Origin: Methylobacterium phyllostachyos
GTDB lineage: Bacteria > Pseudomonadota > Alphaproteobacteria > Rhizobiales > Beijerinckiaceae
NCBI RefSeq assembly: GCF_900103445.1
Contig: NZ_FNHS01000007.1
Span: forward strand, 62,001-126,000
DNA: 64,000 bases
Reading direction: 5' to 3'
Part shown: in pieces, positions 17,279-26,520 of the stretch
How positions within the stretch are numbered: position 1 is the first letter of the stretch
Layout: every line of letters begins with the position of its first letter
Translations under genes and position numbers: made by a program
The notes under the pieces: model-generated
What the model was told of the DNA's origin: nothing
What the model saw: only the letters and a program-made list of their open reading frames with translations
Database searches by the model: none

Positions 17279-17440
17279 ATGATCATGATCATCATCTGCT
17301 TCCTGGCCCCATGGCTTGCCATGTTCCTGCGCGGGAAGGTGATTCAGGGCATCCTCTGCATCCTCCTTCACCTGACGATCATCGGCTGGATTCCGGCAAC
17401 GATCTGGGCGCTGGCGGTGACGCGCAGGGAGGCCGCTTAG
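17279..17440 (+). CDS. YqaE/Pmp3 family membrane peptide
   Basis: A 53-residue, two-helix membrane protein: IIICFLAPWLAMFLRGKVIQ, a short turn, then ILCILLHLTIIGWIPATIWA. This is the Pmp3/YqaE/UPF0057 pattern (a stress-induced proteolipid associated with membrane potential in yeast and plants). The ATG at 17279 with GAAGGAG 11 bases upstream is preferred over an ORF start at 17234, which lacks the family N-terminus. It is alone in its transcription unit; the genes that follow point the other way. Confidence 0.85.
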   Translation: MIMIIICFLAPWLAMFLRGKVIQGILCILLHLTIIGWIPATIWALAVTRREAA

Positions 17441-17485
17441 CGCCCGTGCCCGATCGCCCTGCAATCGCGCACGGCTCCAGGCTCT

Positions 17486-17541
17486 GGTTCTGACGCGCGC
17501 TCCAGCGCCGAACCGGTGACCCCTTCGGCGGAGCGCGCGCC
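17486..17541 (-). repeat. 55-bp palindromic repeat, family A, copy 3
   Basis: Same arrangement as the copies at 6290 and 15275 (core GCGCCGAACCGGTGACCCC on the plus strand, ends TGACGCGCGCTC and GAGCGCGCGCC), more diverged. It lies between the convergent YqaE and YfdX genes and could act as a bidirectional terminator. Confidence 0.55.
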
Positions 17542-17631
17542 GGCGTCGGCTGGCGCGGTGCGGGGATCGGAGGGCGGCGACCGGCGCCCCCTCCGGTGCA
17601 CCGGTCGCCGCGGAAGCCGATCAGGCGCCCG

Positions 17632-18405
17632 TCACTTGCTGGTCTTGGCACCTGCGGTCGTGCCGGTCGCCTGCGGCGCGGTCTTGCCGGCTGTGGCCGC
17701 CTTGGCGGTCTGCGGGAGCGCCACCGCGTCGATCACGTCGAACCGCATCCCGTCCTGGGCGGTCTTCAGGACCGCGTTCGCCTCGTAATACTTGCCCTGC
17801 CCGATCAGCGTCGCCGCCTGATTGACGTCGGCGATGGTCTTGTCGAGCGGCAGCACCGCCATCGTGAAGTTCACATCGACATGGGCGAGCTTGAGCTTCT
17901 CGATCGCGCCCTTCTGGTCGCCCTGGGCGAGGTTCTTGTTCGCCTCAGTCACCGCCGAGGCCTTCTCGGGTGTGGCCACGAAGTCATCGCCGAGCGTCAG
18001 CTGTGCGTCCACCGGAACCCAGGCGACCTGCTCCTTGGAGGCGGGCTTGGCCTCGGCCGTCATCGGCTGCGTCATGCCTTTGTGACCGGCGAGGTCGGCG
18101 GACGTCTTGAGGTCGGCCTCGGCCTTGGTGAACAGCGCGTCGTCGGTCTTCGCCTTCGCGAAGGCCGCCTGCGCCTTGGCGACCGTATCCTTGGCCTGGG
18201 CGGGATTGGCTTCGAAGATGGCCAGCCGCGTGAGCTGGAGATCGCGGAACGCCTGCGCGCCGTCCTTGGACAGCTTGCCCACATCCTTGTCGACCGCCGC
18301 CTGGCTGGTGCCTGGCTGCTGGGCGGCCTGTTCGGCCGCGAAGGCGCTGCCTCCGAGGATCGTCGTCAGCACGAGCGCCGCGGCCATAGACTTCCGGTAC
18401 GTCAT
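17632..18405 (-). CDS. YfdX family exported protein
   Basis: A 257-residue exported protein. The ATG at 18405 has GGAGACAGG upstream and begins a signal peptide (YRKSMAAALVLTTILGGSAF, cleavage after AFA). The mature part is Ala/Lys-rich and helical, with the YfdX marks WVPVDAQLTLGDDFVATPEK and HVDVNFTMAVLPLD. E. coli YfdX is under acid-resistance control (EvgA) and is reported to bind small ligands; its biochemical function is not settled. It has a Thr/Ala-rich tail and no operon partners. It lies downstream of the M20 gene on the same strand, with about 140 bases between. Confidence 0.85.
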   Translation of the reverse strand: MTYRKSMAAALVLTTILGGSAFAAEQAAQQPGTSQAAVDKDVGKLSKDGAQAFRDLQLTRLAIFEANPAQAKDTVAKAQAAFAKAKTDDALFTKAEADLKTSADLAGHKGMTQPMTAEAKPASKEQVAWVPVDAQLTLGDDFVATPEKASAVTEANKNLAQGDQKGAIEKLKLAHVDVNFTMAVLPLDKTIADVNQAATLIGQGKYYEANAVLKTAQDGMRFDVIDAVALPQTAKAATAGKTAPQATGTTAGAKTSK

Positions 18406-18548
18406 TGTCCTGTCTCCATCCGAGCGATGACCTGAGGCTCTATGTTGCATTAGCCTCATGCATTCCGCGTTCAGATAATAGACTTGGAATGTCCTGGTCG
18501 CATGTCCGATCCATTAAAGATCGGCAATGCTTGCTCACGCGATCCGGT

Positions 18549-19967
18549 TCAGGCCAGCGACATGCGCAGGGGCGGTGCGACCTCCGGGGGCAGCGGCGAG
18601 ACGTAGCCGGCCGCGCCACGCCGCCGGGTCAGCTCCTGCCGGGCGGCCTCGCGCAAACCCGCGTCGGTAAGCGCCAGCGTACCGGTGGCGGCCATCGCCT
18701 TGGCGACCTGCACCATCGCCTTGTGGGCCGCCGGGGTCTTCCCCTGCGCCACCACCTGCCAGGTGTGGAACGGCGTGCCGATCGCCACGGTCGGCGCGTG
18801 CGCCTGCACGGTCGGCACGACCCAGCTCACGTCGCCCACATCGGTCGAGCCGATCGCGGGGTTGCGCGGCGCGTCGAGGGGCACCAGGAAATCCGCGAGC
18901 GGCGCCTCGGTACGCGGCATCCCGATGGCGCGGAACACGGCATCGATGTCGCCGTCGCTGAGCGTCGCCCGGATGTGTTCGGCGAAATCCCGGTCGGCAT
19001 CGTCGAAGGGGGGCGGGCCCAGTTCCTCCATCACCCCGTGGAGCGCCTGCTCCAGCGGCGTGTTGCCCAGGAGGTTCGACACGGCGCTGACGATTCGCAC
19101 GTCGACCTCGGTCTCGGTCATCAGGGCGGCCCCCTGCGCGACCTTCTTCACCCGCTCCACCAGCGCCAGCATGCCGGGGAGGTCGCGGGCGCGGATCGAG
19201 TAGCGCACGCGGGCCCGCGCCTGCACGACGTTCGGCGCGATGCCGCCGGCGTCGAGATAGGCGTAGTGCACCCGCGCGTCCGAGGGCATGTGCTCGCGCA
19301 TGTAGTTCACGCCGACGCTCATCAGCTCCACGGCGTCCAGCGCCGAGCGCCCGAGATGGGGCGCCGCCGCCGCGTGGGCGGTGCGCCCGGTGAAGGTGAA
19401 GTCCGCCCGCGTGTTGGCGAGTGCGGCCGGCGGCGCGACCTCCCAGAAGCTCGCCGGGTGCCAGGAGATCGCGATGTCGGCATCCGCGAAGGCGCCGGCG
19501 CGGACCATGAAGGCCTTGGCGGCCCCGCCCTCCTCGGCCGGGCAGCCGTAATAGCGCACGCGGCCCGGCGTGCCGGTCTCGGCGAGCCAGTCCTTGACGG
19601 CTGTGGCGGCGAGCAGGGCCGCCGAGCCGAGGAGGTTGTGGCCGCAGCCATGCCCGTGGCCGCCCGGCTCGATCGGCCGGTGCTCGGCGACGCCCGCCTC
19701 CTGCGACAGGCCGGGCAGGGCGTCGTACTCGCCGAGGAAGGCGATGACCGGCCCGCCCTCCCCCGCCTCGCCCATCACGGCGGTGGGGATGCCGGCGACC
19801 CGCTCGGTGATCCGGAAGCCCTGGTGGCGCAATTCGGCGACGTGCTCGGCGCAGGAGCGCTCTTCCGTGTAGCAGACCTCCGGCATGCCCCAGACCCGCT
19901 CGGACAAGGCGATCAGCCGCTCCTTCTGCGTGTCGACGTGGCGCCACACGGCGTTGCGGTTATCCAT
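18549..19967 (-). CDS. M20 family amidohydrolase (AbgB-like)
   Basis: A 472-residue zinc hydrolase. The ATG at 19967 has GGAGACGAC upstream. Family marks are FLGEYDALPGLSQE, the metal-binding GHGHGCGHNLLG, PAEEGGAAK with the catalytic glutamates, and the dimerisation-domain pattern FTGRTAHAAAAPHLGRSALD. These place it in the M20D branch (p-aminobenzoyl-glutamate hydrolase AbgB, indole-acetyl amino acid and N-acyl amino acid hydrolases). No signal peptide is seen. It is divergent from a complete peptide ABC importer, so it probably hydrolyses an imported N-acyl amino acid, dipeptide or folate fragment (inference). Confidence 0.9.
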   Translation of the reverse strand: MDNRNAVWRHVDTQKERLIALSERVWGMPEVCYTEERSCAEHVAELRHQGFRITERVAGIPTAVMGEAGEGGPVIAFLGEYDALPGLSQEAGVAEHRPIEPGGHGHGCGHNLLGSAALLAATAVKDWLAETGTPGRVRYYGCPAEEGGAAKAFMVRAGAFADADIAISWHPASFWEVAPPAALANTRADFTFTGRTAHAAAAPHLGRSALDAVELMSVGVNYMREHMPSDARVHYAYLDAGGIAPNVVQARARVRYSIRARDLPGMLALVERVKKVAQGAALMTETEVDVRIVSAVSNLLGNTPLEQALHGVMEELGPPPFDDADRDFAEHIRATLSDGDIDAVFRAIGMPRTEAPLADFLVPLDAPRNPAIGSTDVGDVSWVVPTVQAHAPTVAIGTPFHTWQVVAQGKTPAAHKAMVQVAKAMAATGTLALTDAGLREAARQELTRRRGAAGYVSPLPPEVAPPLRMSLA

Positions 19968-20027
19968 CGTGTCGTCTCCGGAAATTTTGGGCTGATCCAG
20001 TCTGCGGCACCCGAGCGGGCACTGCGC

Positions 20028-20117
20028 CGTCATCGCGAGCGCAGCGAAGCGACCCAGGGTGGCGCGGCCTCGGTCGACGTGGCGCCACTGGATTGCTTCG
20101 CTCCCCTCGCAAAGACG
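20028..20117. repeat. 90-bp inverted repeat between the M20 gene and the peptide importer
   Basis: Left arm CGTCATCGCGAGCGCAGCGA (20028-20058) and right arm ending TGCTTCGCTCCCCTCGCAAA (20089-20116) pair as an imperfect inverted repeat around a 30-base centre. This arrangement is widely known as an interspersed element in alphaproteobacterial genomes. It lies in the intergenic space where the divergent promoters should be. Confidence 0.75.
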
Positions 20118-20296
20118 CTGGCGCCGCGGTTTCAACCACGAGCCGTATCCGGCACCCGCATGCACCGCCCAGGCCATGCGGCTGTGCGGAACGGGCGTTC
20201 GCGACACGTTTCGATCGAAGCGTCACTGGCCCGCCCCTTGCCAAGGCCACAGCCAGAATGATGCTGTGCCCATCACGGCGGCAACCAGGAATGATT

Positions 20297-22087
20297 ATGG
20301 ACGAGCGGGATCTGCACGGCCTCATCGGACGCGTGAAGGACGGCCGCCTGTCGCGGCGCGCCTTCGTGCAGCGCTTGGTGGCGTTGGGCCTCACCGCGCC
20401 GATGGCCGGGCTGATGCTCGCCGGGAACGGCGTCGCGATGGCGGCCGATATCCGGGCCGGCTACAAGCCGACCAAGGCCGGCGGCGGCGGCGCGCTCAAG
20501 CTGCTCTGGTGGCAGGCGCCGACGCTGATCAACCCGCATTTCGCGGTCGGCACCAAGGACCAGGACGCCTCGCGGATCTTCTACGAGCCGCTCGCCGCCT
20601 GGGACCCGGACGGCAACCTGGCTCCGGTGCTCGCCGCCTCCATCCCGTCCCGGGAGAACGGGGCGCTCGCCGCCGATGGCCGCTCGGTGGTCTGGACGCT
20701 CAAGCCCGGCGTGACCTGGCACGACGGCAAGCCGCTCACCGCCGACGACCTCGTCTTCACCTGGGACTACGCCCGCGACCCCGCCACCGCGGCGGTGACG
20801 ATCGGCTCCTACAAGGATTGCAAGGTCGAGAAGATCGACGATCTCAGCGTCCGGGTCCTGTTCGACAAGCCGACACCGTTCTGGTGCGACGCCTTCGTGG
20901 GCATCGTCGGCATGGTGCTGCCGAAGCACCTGTTCGGCCCCTATAGCGGCGCGAAATCGCGCGACGCGCCCCAGAACCTCGCCCCGGTGGGCACCGGCCC
21001 GTACCGCTTCGTGGAGTTCCGGCCCGGCGACATCGTCCGCGGGGAGCGTAACCCCACTTATCACCTACCGAACCGGCCCTACTTCGACACGATCGAGATG
21101 AAGGGCGGCGGCGACGCGGTTTCGGCGGCCCGCGCGGTGCTCCAGACCGGCGAGTACGACTACGCCTGGAACATGCTGATCGAGGACGAGGTGCTCAAGC
21201 GCCTGGAGACCGGCGGCAAGGGCCGGGTCGACGTGGTGTACGGCGGCAAGCTCGAATTCCTGCTCCTCAACGCCACCGATCCGAACGTCGAGGTCGACGG
21301 CGAGCGATCCTCGATCACCACCAAGCACCCGGCCTTCTCCGACCCGAAGGTGTGCCAGGCCATGAACCTGCTGGTCGACCGCAAGTCGATCCAGACCTAC
21401 ATCTACGGCCGCACCGGCAAGGCCACCGCCAACACGGTCAACGGGCCGGAACGCTTCGTCTCGAAGGACACGAAGTTCGCCTTCGACCCGGCGAAGGCCA
21501 ACGCGCTCCTCGACGAGGCCGGCTGGACCAAGGGCTCGGACGGCATCCGCGCCAAGGACGGCAAGAAGCTCAAGCTCGTCTTCCAGACCTCGATCAACGC
21601 CCCGCGCCAGAAGACCCAGGCGATCATCAAGCAGGCGGCCGCCAAGGCGGGCATCGAGATCGAGCTGAAATCGGTGACCGGCTCGGTGTTCTTCTCCTCG
21701 GACCCGGCCAACCCTGACACCTGCACGCATTTCTACGCCGACATGGAGATGTATGCCTACAGCATGACGCAGGCCGATCCGGCGATCTGGCTGCTCATGT
21801 ACGCGTCGTGGGAAGTGGCCCAGAAGGCCAACAAGTGGCAGGGCCGCAACGTCGTGCGCTGGCGCAACGATGCCTACGACAAGGCCTACAACGCCGCCCA
21901 GGGTGAGCTCGACCCGGTCAAGCGGGCGGCCCTCCTCATCAAGTGCAACGATCTCGCGGTCTCCGAGAACGTGCTGCCGCTGATCCACCGGGCCGAGGTC
22001 TCGGCGGTGGGCGCCACGCTCACGGCGCCCCGCAGCGGCTGGGACAACGACCTGTCGTTCCTGCCCGACTGGTACCGGGAGGCCTGA
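20297..22087 (+). CDS. Peptide ABC transporter, periplasmic binding protein (Tat-exported)
   Basis: A 596-residue family 5 solute-binding protein. The N-terminus has a twin-arginine signal (LSRRAFVQRLVALGLTAPMA, R20-R21). The core has WWQAPTLINPHFAVGTKDQD, DLVFTWDYARD, GTGPYRFVEFRPGDIV and the usual QAMNLLVDRKSI. The ligand is unknown, but the gene arrangement fits oligopeptides, dipeptides or opines. The ATG at 20297 has AGGA 6 bases away; an ATG at 20291 is also possible. It heads a four-gene operon with 16 bases to the first permease. Confidence 0.9.
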   Translation: MDERDLHGLIGRVKDGRLSRRAFVQRLVALGLTAPMAGLMLAGNGVAMAADIRAGYKPTKAGGGGALKLLWWQAPTLINPHFAVGTKDQDASRIFYEPLAAWDPDGNLAPVLAASIPSRENGALAADGRSVVWTLKPGVTWHDGKPLTADDLVFTWDYARDPATAAVTIGSYKDCKVEKIDDLSVRVLFDKPTPFWCDAFVGIVGMVLPKHLFGPYSGAKSRDAPQNLAPVGTGPYRFVEFRPGDIVRGERNPTYHLPNRPYFDTIEMKGGGDAVSAARAVLQTGEYDYAWNMLIEDEVLKRLETGGKGRVDVVYGGKLEFLLLNATDPNVEVDGERSSITTKHPAFSDPKVCQAMNLLVDRKSIQTYIYGRTGKATANTVNGPERFVSKDTKFAFDPAKANALLDEAGWTKGSDGIRAKDGKKLKLVFQTSINAPRQKTQAIIKQAAAKAGIEIELKSVTGSVFFSSDPANPDTCTHFYADMEMYAYSMTQADPAIWLLMYASWEVAQKANKWQGRNVVRWRNDAYDKAYNAAQGELDPVKRAALLIKCNDLAVSENVLPLIHRAEVSAVGATLTAPRSGWDNDLSFLPDWYREA

Positions 22088-22103
22088 GCGGGAGCGCCGC
22101 GCC

Positions 22104-23063
22104 ATGGGCGCCTACATCCTGCGACGCCTCCTGATCGCGATCCCGAGCCTGCTCGGCATCAGCCTGATCCTGTTCGTCGTCCTGGCGCTCGCGCCGGGCG
22201 ATCCGTTCGGCGAACTCGCCGCGAATCCGAACGTGCCCCCGGAGGTGCGGGCGGCGCTGCGCGTCAAGTTCGGTCTCGATGACCCGATCTTCACCCGCTA
22301 CCTGAGTTGGCTCACCGCCATGCTGCACGGCGACTGGGGCTTCTCCTTCGCGAGCCGGGTGAATGTCGATACGCTGATCCTGCAGCGGCTGCCGACGACC
22401 CTGTTCGTCGTCGGCTCCTCCCAGGTACTGGCGCTGCTGATCGCGGTGCCCGTGGGTCTCTACGCGGCGCGCCGGCCCTACTCGCTCGCCGACCAGATCG
22501 CCAACACGCTGGCCTTCGTGGGCTTCTCGCTGCCGACCTTCTTCACCGGCCTGCTGTTCATCCTGCTGTTCTCGATCAAGCTCGGCTGGCTGCCCTTCGT
22601 CTACCAGGCCGATCTGCCGGGCTCCGGGCTGCCCTGGGTCTGGGCGAATGTCCGGCAGGCGATCATGCCGGTGGCGGTTTTGGGCTTCTTCCAGGCCGCC
22701 TCCTACACCCGGTACGTGCGCGCCTCGGCGCTGGACGTCGCCCGGCTCGACTACGTCACTACGGCCCGGGCCAAGGGCCTGAGCGAGGGCACGGTGACCC
22801 GCCGGCACATCGCCCGCAACGCACTGATTCCGGTGGTGACGCTGGTCGCCCTCCAGATCCCGGCGGTGTTCGGCGGCGCCATCGTCACCGAGCAGATCTT
22901 CCGGATTCCCGGCATCGGCTCGCTGCTGATCGACGCGATGCTGTCCAATGACACGCCGGTGGTGATGGCCGTGACCTTCGTGTTCGCCGGCCTCGTCATC
23001 CTGTTCAACCTCGTCGCGGACCTGCTCTATGGCTGGCTCGACCCTCGCATCGCCCTCCGATGA
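22104..23063 (+). CDS. Peptide ABC transporter permease, DppB type
   Basis: A 319-residue inner-membrane permease with six helices. It begins GAYILRRLLIAIPSLLGISL, the standard DppB/OppB N-terminus, and contains GLYAARRPYSLADQIANTLA and the EAA loop region TYVT-like sequence at TTARAKGLSEGTVTRRHIAR. The end WLDPRIALR is typical. It forms the translocation channel with the DppC-type protein encoded next, whose gene overlaps by 35 bases if the ATG at 23029 is used. Confidence 0.93.
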   Translation: MGAYILRRLLIAIPSLLGISLILFVVLALAPGDPFGELAANPNVPPEVRAALRVKFGLDDPIFTRYLSWLTAMLHGDWGFSFASRVNVDTLILQRLPTTLFVVGSSQVLALLIAVPVGLYAARRPYSLADQIANTLAFVGFSLPTFFTGLLFILLFSIKLGWLPFVYQADLPGSGLPWVWANVRQAIMPVAVLGFFQAASYTRYVRASALDVARLDYVTTARAKGLSEGTVTRRHIARNALIPVVTLVALQIPAVFGGAIVTEQIFRIPGIGSLLIDAMLSNDTPVVMAVTFVFAGLVILFNLVADLLYGWLDPRIALR

Positions 23064-23961
23064 GGCGGTGCCGATCGCCCGTGCACCGGCCTCGCCGGGG
23101 CGAGAGACGTGGCGGCGCTTCCGGCGGCACCGGCTGGCGCTGGCGAGCGTCGGCGTCCTCGCCGTGCTTGTGGCCGGGGTGGTGTTCGGCGGCCTGCTCT
23201 GGCCGGTCGCCATCGACGACATCGACTTCGCGGCCCAGCTCCAGGGCCCGTCCTGGGATCACCCGTTCGGCACCGACGATCTCGGCCAGGATCTGCTCGC
23301 CCGGATGATCTACGGCGGGCGGATCTCGCTCGCGGTCGGCTTCGCCGCCATGGCGGTGGCGAGCCTGATCGGCGTGCTGGTCGGCGCGCTCGCCGGCATG
23401 TCGCGCCGGTTCCTCGACCCGGTGCTGATGTGGCTGACCGACCTGTTCCTGTCGCTGCCACAGCTGCCATTGCTGCTCCTCGTCATCTACCTGTTCCGCG
23501 ACAGCCTGAAGGCCGTGTTCGGCAGCCAGGGCGGCGTGTTCCTGATGATCGTCGCGGTGATCGGGGGCTTACGCTGGATGCCGGTCGCCCGGCTGGTGCG
23601 GGCGCAGTTCCTGACGTTGCGCGAGAAGGAGTTCGTGGAGGCGGCCCGCTCGCAGGGCGCCACGACCGGGCACCTCGTGCGCCGCCACATCCTGCCGAAC
23701 GCCTTGGGGCCGGTGATCGTGGCGGCCTCGATCGAGGTCTCGTCCGCGATCATCGCGGAATCGACCCTGTCCTTCCTGGGTCTCGGCTTCCCGCCCGACA
23801 TCCCGACCTGGGGGCGGCTCCTCTTCGACGCCAAGGACCATCTCGACGTCGCCCCACATTGGGCGCTGTTCCCGGGGGGCGCGATCTTCCTGACCGTGCT
23901 GTCGATCAACTTCATCGGCGACGGCCTGCGCGACGCCCTCGATCCGCGGCGGGTTCTCTAG
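23029..23961 (+). CDS. Peptide ABC transporter permease, DppC type
   Basis: A 310-residue permease. After a cytoplasmic start the sequence [40 protein letters not shown] and the EAA loop [20 protein letters not shown] identify a DppC/OppC partner. It ends [10 protein letters not shown] as the family does. The start is uncertain: the ATG at 23029 overlaps the previous gene by 35 bases, and a GTG at 23068 sits 4 bases after its stop. Downstream, the ATPase gene begins 2 bases after the stop. Confidence 0.92.
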   Translation: MAGSTLASPSDEAVPIARAPASPGRETWRRFRRHRLALASVGVLAVLVAGVVFGGLLWPVAIDDIDFAAQLQGPSWDHPFGTDDLGQDLLARMIYGGRISLAVGFAAMAVASLIGVLVGALAGMSRRFLDPVLMWLTDLFLSLPQLPLLLLVIYLFRDSLKAVFGSQGGVFLMIVAVIGGLRWMPVARLVRAQFLTLREKEFVEAARSQGATTGHLVRRHILPNALGPVIVAASIEVSSAIIAESTLSFLGLGFPPDIPTWGRLLFDAKDHLDVAPHWALFPGGAIFLTVLSINFIGDGLRDALDPRRVL

Positions 23962-23963
23962 CG

Positions 23964-25823
23964 ATGGCAGATCCGATGGACCCGCTCCTCTCCGTCTGCG
24001 ACCTCACCGTCTCCTTCCGCTCGGACGGGCGCTGGCGGGAGGTGGTGCACGGCGTCTCCTTTGATGTCGGCCCCCGCGAGACCGTGGCGCTCGTGGGCGA
24101 ATCCGGCTCCGGCAAGAGCGTCAGCGCCCTGTCGGTCCTGCGCCTCCTGCCGCGGGATGCAAGCCGCATCGGCGGCAGCGTGCGCTTCGCGGGCCGGGAC
24201 CTCCTCGCCGCCTCCGAGGCCGAGATGCGGCGGGTGCGCGGCGATTCCATCGCCATGATCTTCCAGGAGCCGATGACATCCCTGAACCCGGTCCTGACCA
24301 CCGGCTTCCAGATCGCCGAGGCGCTGATCCGGCACCGGGGCCTGTCGCGGTCCGCCGCCGAGGCGGAGGCGCTCCGCCTCCTCGACAAGGTCCGGATCCC
24401 GGCCGCCCGGTCGCGCCTGCACGACTACCCGCACCGCTTCTCCGGCGGCATGCGCCAGCGGGTGATGATCGCCATGGCGCTGGCCTGCCGGCCCAAGCTC
24501 CTGATCGCCGACGAGCCGACCACAGCGCTCGACGTCACGATTCAGGCCCAGATCCTCGACCTCATCAAGGGTTTGCAGGACGAGGAGGGCATGTCGGTCC
24601 TGTTCATCACCCACGACATGGGCGTGGTCGCCGAGATCGCCGACCGTACCGTGGTAATGTACCAGGGCCGCGCCGTGGAGGCCGGCCCGACCGCGCGGAT
24701 CTTCGACGCCCCCGCCGAGCCGTACACGCGGGCGCTGCTGGCCGCGGTTCCACGCCTTGGGACGATGGCGGGCCGCGCCCGCCCGATGCGCTTCCCGGTG
24801 GTCGACCGGGCCACCGGCCTGGCGGCGGCGACGCCCGAGACCCCCGACACCGTCCAGGCCACCGCGCGCCCGGTGCTGGAGGTGCGCGACCTGACCACCC
24901 GGTTCGAGATCCGCTCCGGGCTGCTCGGCCGCGTGTCGGGTCGTGTCCACGCGGTGGAGCGGGTCTCGTTCAGCCTCGCGGCCGGCGAGACCCTGGCGCT
25001 GGTCGGCGAATCCGGCTGCGGCAAGTCCACCACAGGCCGCTCCATCCTCCGCCTCGTCGAGCCGCTGTCGGGCTCGGTCCTGCTCGACGGCGAGGACATC
25101 ACCGGTCTCGACCCGAAGACCCTGCGCACCCGCCGCCAGCGCATGCAGATGATCTTCCAGGACCCGTTCGCCAGCCTCGATCCGCGCCTGAGCGTCGGCG
25201 CGGCGGTGGCGGAGCCGCTGCTGATCAACCGCCTCGCGACGCCCCAGGTGGCAAGGCGGCGCGCCGAGGATCTGCTGGCGCGGGTCGGCCTTCCCCCCGA
25301 ATCCGCCGGACGCTTCCCGCATGAGTTCTCCGGCGGCCAGCGGCAGCGCATCTGCATCGCCCGAGCGCTCGCCTTGAACCCCCGCCTCATCGTCGCCGAC
25401 GAGGCGGTCTCGGCACTCGATGTCTCGGTGAAGGCACAGGTCGTGAACCTGATGCTCGATCTCCAGGCGGAGTTCGGCCTCGCCTACCTGTTCATCTCGC
25501 ACGACATGGCGGTGGTGGAGCGGGTGAGCCACCGGGTCGCCGTGATGTATCTCGGCGAGATCGTGGAGATCGGCCCGCGGGCCGCCGTGTTCGGGAACCC
25601 GCAGCACCCCTATACGAAGACGCTGCTGGGCGCCGTCCCGATTCCCGATCCGGCCCGGCGCCGGGCGCGGCACGCCCTGCCGGACGCCGAGATCCGGAGT
25701 CCAATCCGAACTCCGGACTACGATCCGCCGGTACGGCTGTACCGGGAGGTCTCGCCCGGTCACAGCGTGCAGGATTGGGATGCCGCCTGGGCGGACGCCA
25801 CGCCGGAGTGGGCGGCGGCCTGA
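23964..25823 (+). CDS. Peptide ABC transporter ATPase, two fused nucleotide-binding domains (GsiA-like)
   Basis: A 619-residue cytoplasmic protein that joins the DppD- and DppF-type ATPases in one chain. Domain 1 (about residues 5-265) has Walker A GESGSGKS, signature FSGGMRQR and Walker [13 protein letters not shown]. Domain 2 (about 295-560) has [17 protein letters not shown] and [12 protein letters not shown]. Both end in the peptide-importer C-terminal pattern ([22 protein letters not shown]). The fusion is as in GsiA of the glutathione importer. The frame is open upstream inside the permease gene, but the ATG at 23964 begins the true N-terminus ([17 protein letters not shown]). Confidence 0.94.
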   Translation: MADPMDPLLSVCDLTVSFRSDGRWREVVHGVSFDVGPRETVALVGESGSGKSVSALSVLRLLPRDASRIGGSVRFAGRDLLAASEAEMRRVRGDSIAMIFQEPMTSLNPVLTTGFQIAEALIRHRGLSRSAAEAEALRLLDKVRIPAARSRLHDYPHRFSGGMRQRVMIAMALACRPKLLIADEPTTALDVTIQAQILDLIKGLQDEEGMSVLFITHDMGVVAEIADRTVVMYQGRAVEAGPTARIFDAPAEPYTRALLAAVPRLGTMAGRARPMRFPVVDRATGLAAATPETPDTVQATARPVLEVRDLTTRFEIRSGLLGRVSGRVHAVERVSFSLAAGETLALVGESGCGKSTTGRSILRLVEPLSGSVLLDGEDITGLDPKTLRTRRQRMQMIFQDPFASLDPRLSVGAAVAEPLLINRLATPQVARRRAEDLLARVGLPPESAGRFPHEFSGGQRQRICIARALALNPRLIVADEAVSALDVSVKAQVVNLMLDLQAEFGLAYLFISHDMAVVERVSHRVAVMYLGEIVEIGPRAAVFGNPQHPYTKTLLGAVPIPDPARRRARHALPDAEIRSPIRTPDYDPPVRLYREVSPGHSVQDWDAAWADATPEWAAA

Positions 25824-26309
25824 GGCAGGGGCGGATCTCGGCTTCGTTTGTGGCTGGGATCCGCGTGACCGGCGCGTCGGGTGGATTGAAGTCGGCTCCG
25901 GGAAGGCCGAATCCGTCGTCGCGTGCCAGCCCAGTCGCGCCTCCTTCCGTGGAGCGTCCCTCACGCTCCGCCGCTGAGGGATGGAGGGCGGGTCGAACGC
26001 CCGTCGCCGCCTGTCGCGGATCGTATCGCGACCCGGTCTGGCACCGCTCGAAATCATCTTCAGGTTTATGATCCAGGTTATAAATAACGCCGCAGGTAAG
26101 TTCTTCCTTGCGGATTGATTGGAAATATAAATTTGCCGTTTCTTTCCGAGATATCCTCGAATTCAATATCGTAATAGCATTATTCGGTCGATCTTATGCC
26201 TATTGCGCCACATCATATGAAACTCTAATGCAAATCAACAGTCCTGACTGGCCACGGTGTACGATTTATCCTATAAGGAGACAGTCAGCCGACTGAAGGA
26301 AGCGATAGG
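25824..26309. other. Intergenic stretch with an AT-rich centre
   Basis: No supported gene in 486 bases. The second half (about 26050-26290) is much more AT-rich than the surroundings and ends with TATAAGGAGACA, so it probably holds the promoter and leader of the next genes. No clear hairpin terminator for the ABC operon was found. Confidence 0.5.
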
Positions 26310-26516
26310 ATGGTGTGGGTTAATTCACGTCCGCCGGTTCGGCGGCTGAGCACCATGCGCTGGAAGACGCTTCAGAGGGCACCCGCCGTCGGGCCAACCC
26401 GGATGCACGGCACCGTCAACATCGAACACGAATGTCTCCAGCTCGTCATCCGCCCAGGTTCGGTTGCGGACCGGGGCCTGTCGCTGGGCGACCCTGCCGC
26501 GATCGTCGGCAGGTAA
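26310..26516 (+). CDS. Possible small protein upstream of a methyltransferase
   Basis: A 68-residue open frame (start MVWVNSRPPVRRLS; a second ATG at 26355). Its stop ends 4 bases before the methyltransferase ATG, an arrangement that suits translational coupling. GGAAG precedes the first ATG by about 9 bases. The C-terminal part (VNIEHECLQLVIRPGSVADR) looks protein-like. No family or motif is recognised; it may be only a leader or a chance frame. Confidence 0.35.
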   Translation: MVWVNSRPPVRRLSTMRWKTLQRAPAVGPTRMHGTVNIEHECLQLVIRPGSVADRGLSLGDPAAIVGR

Positions 26517-26520
26517 CGCG

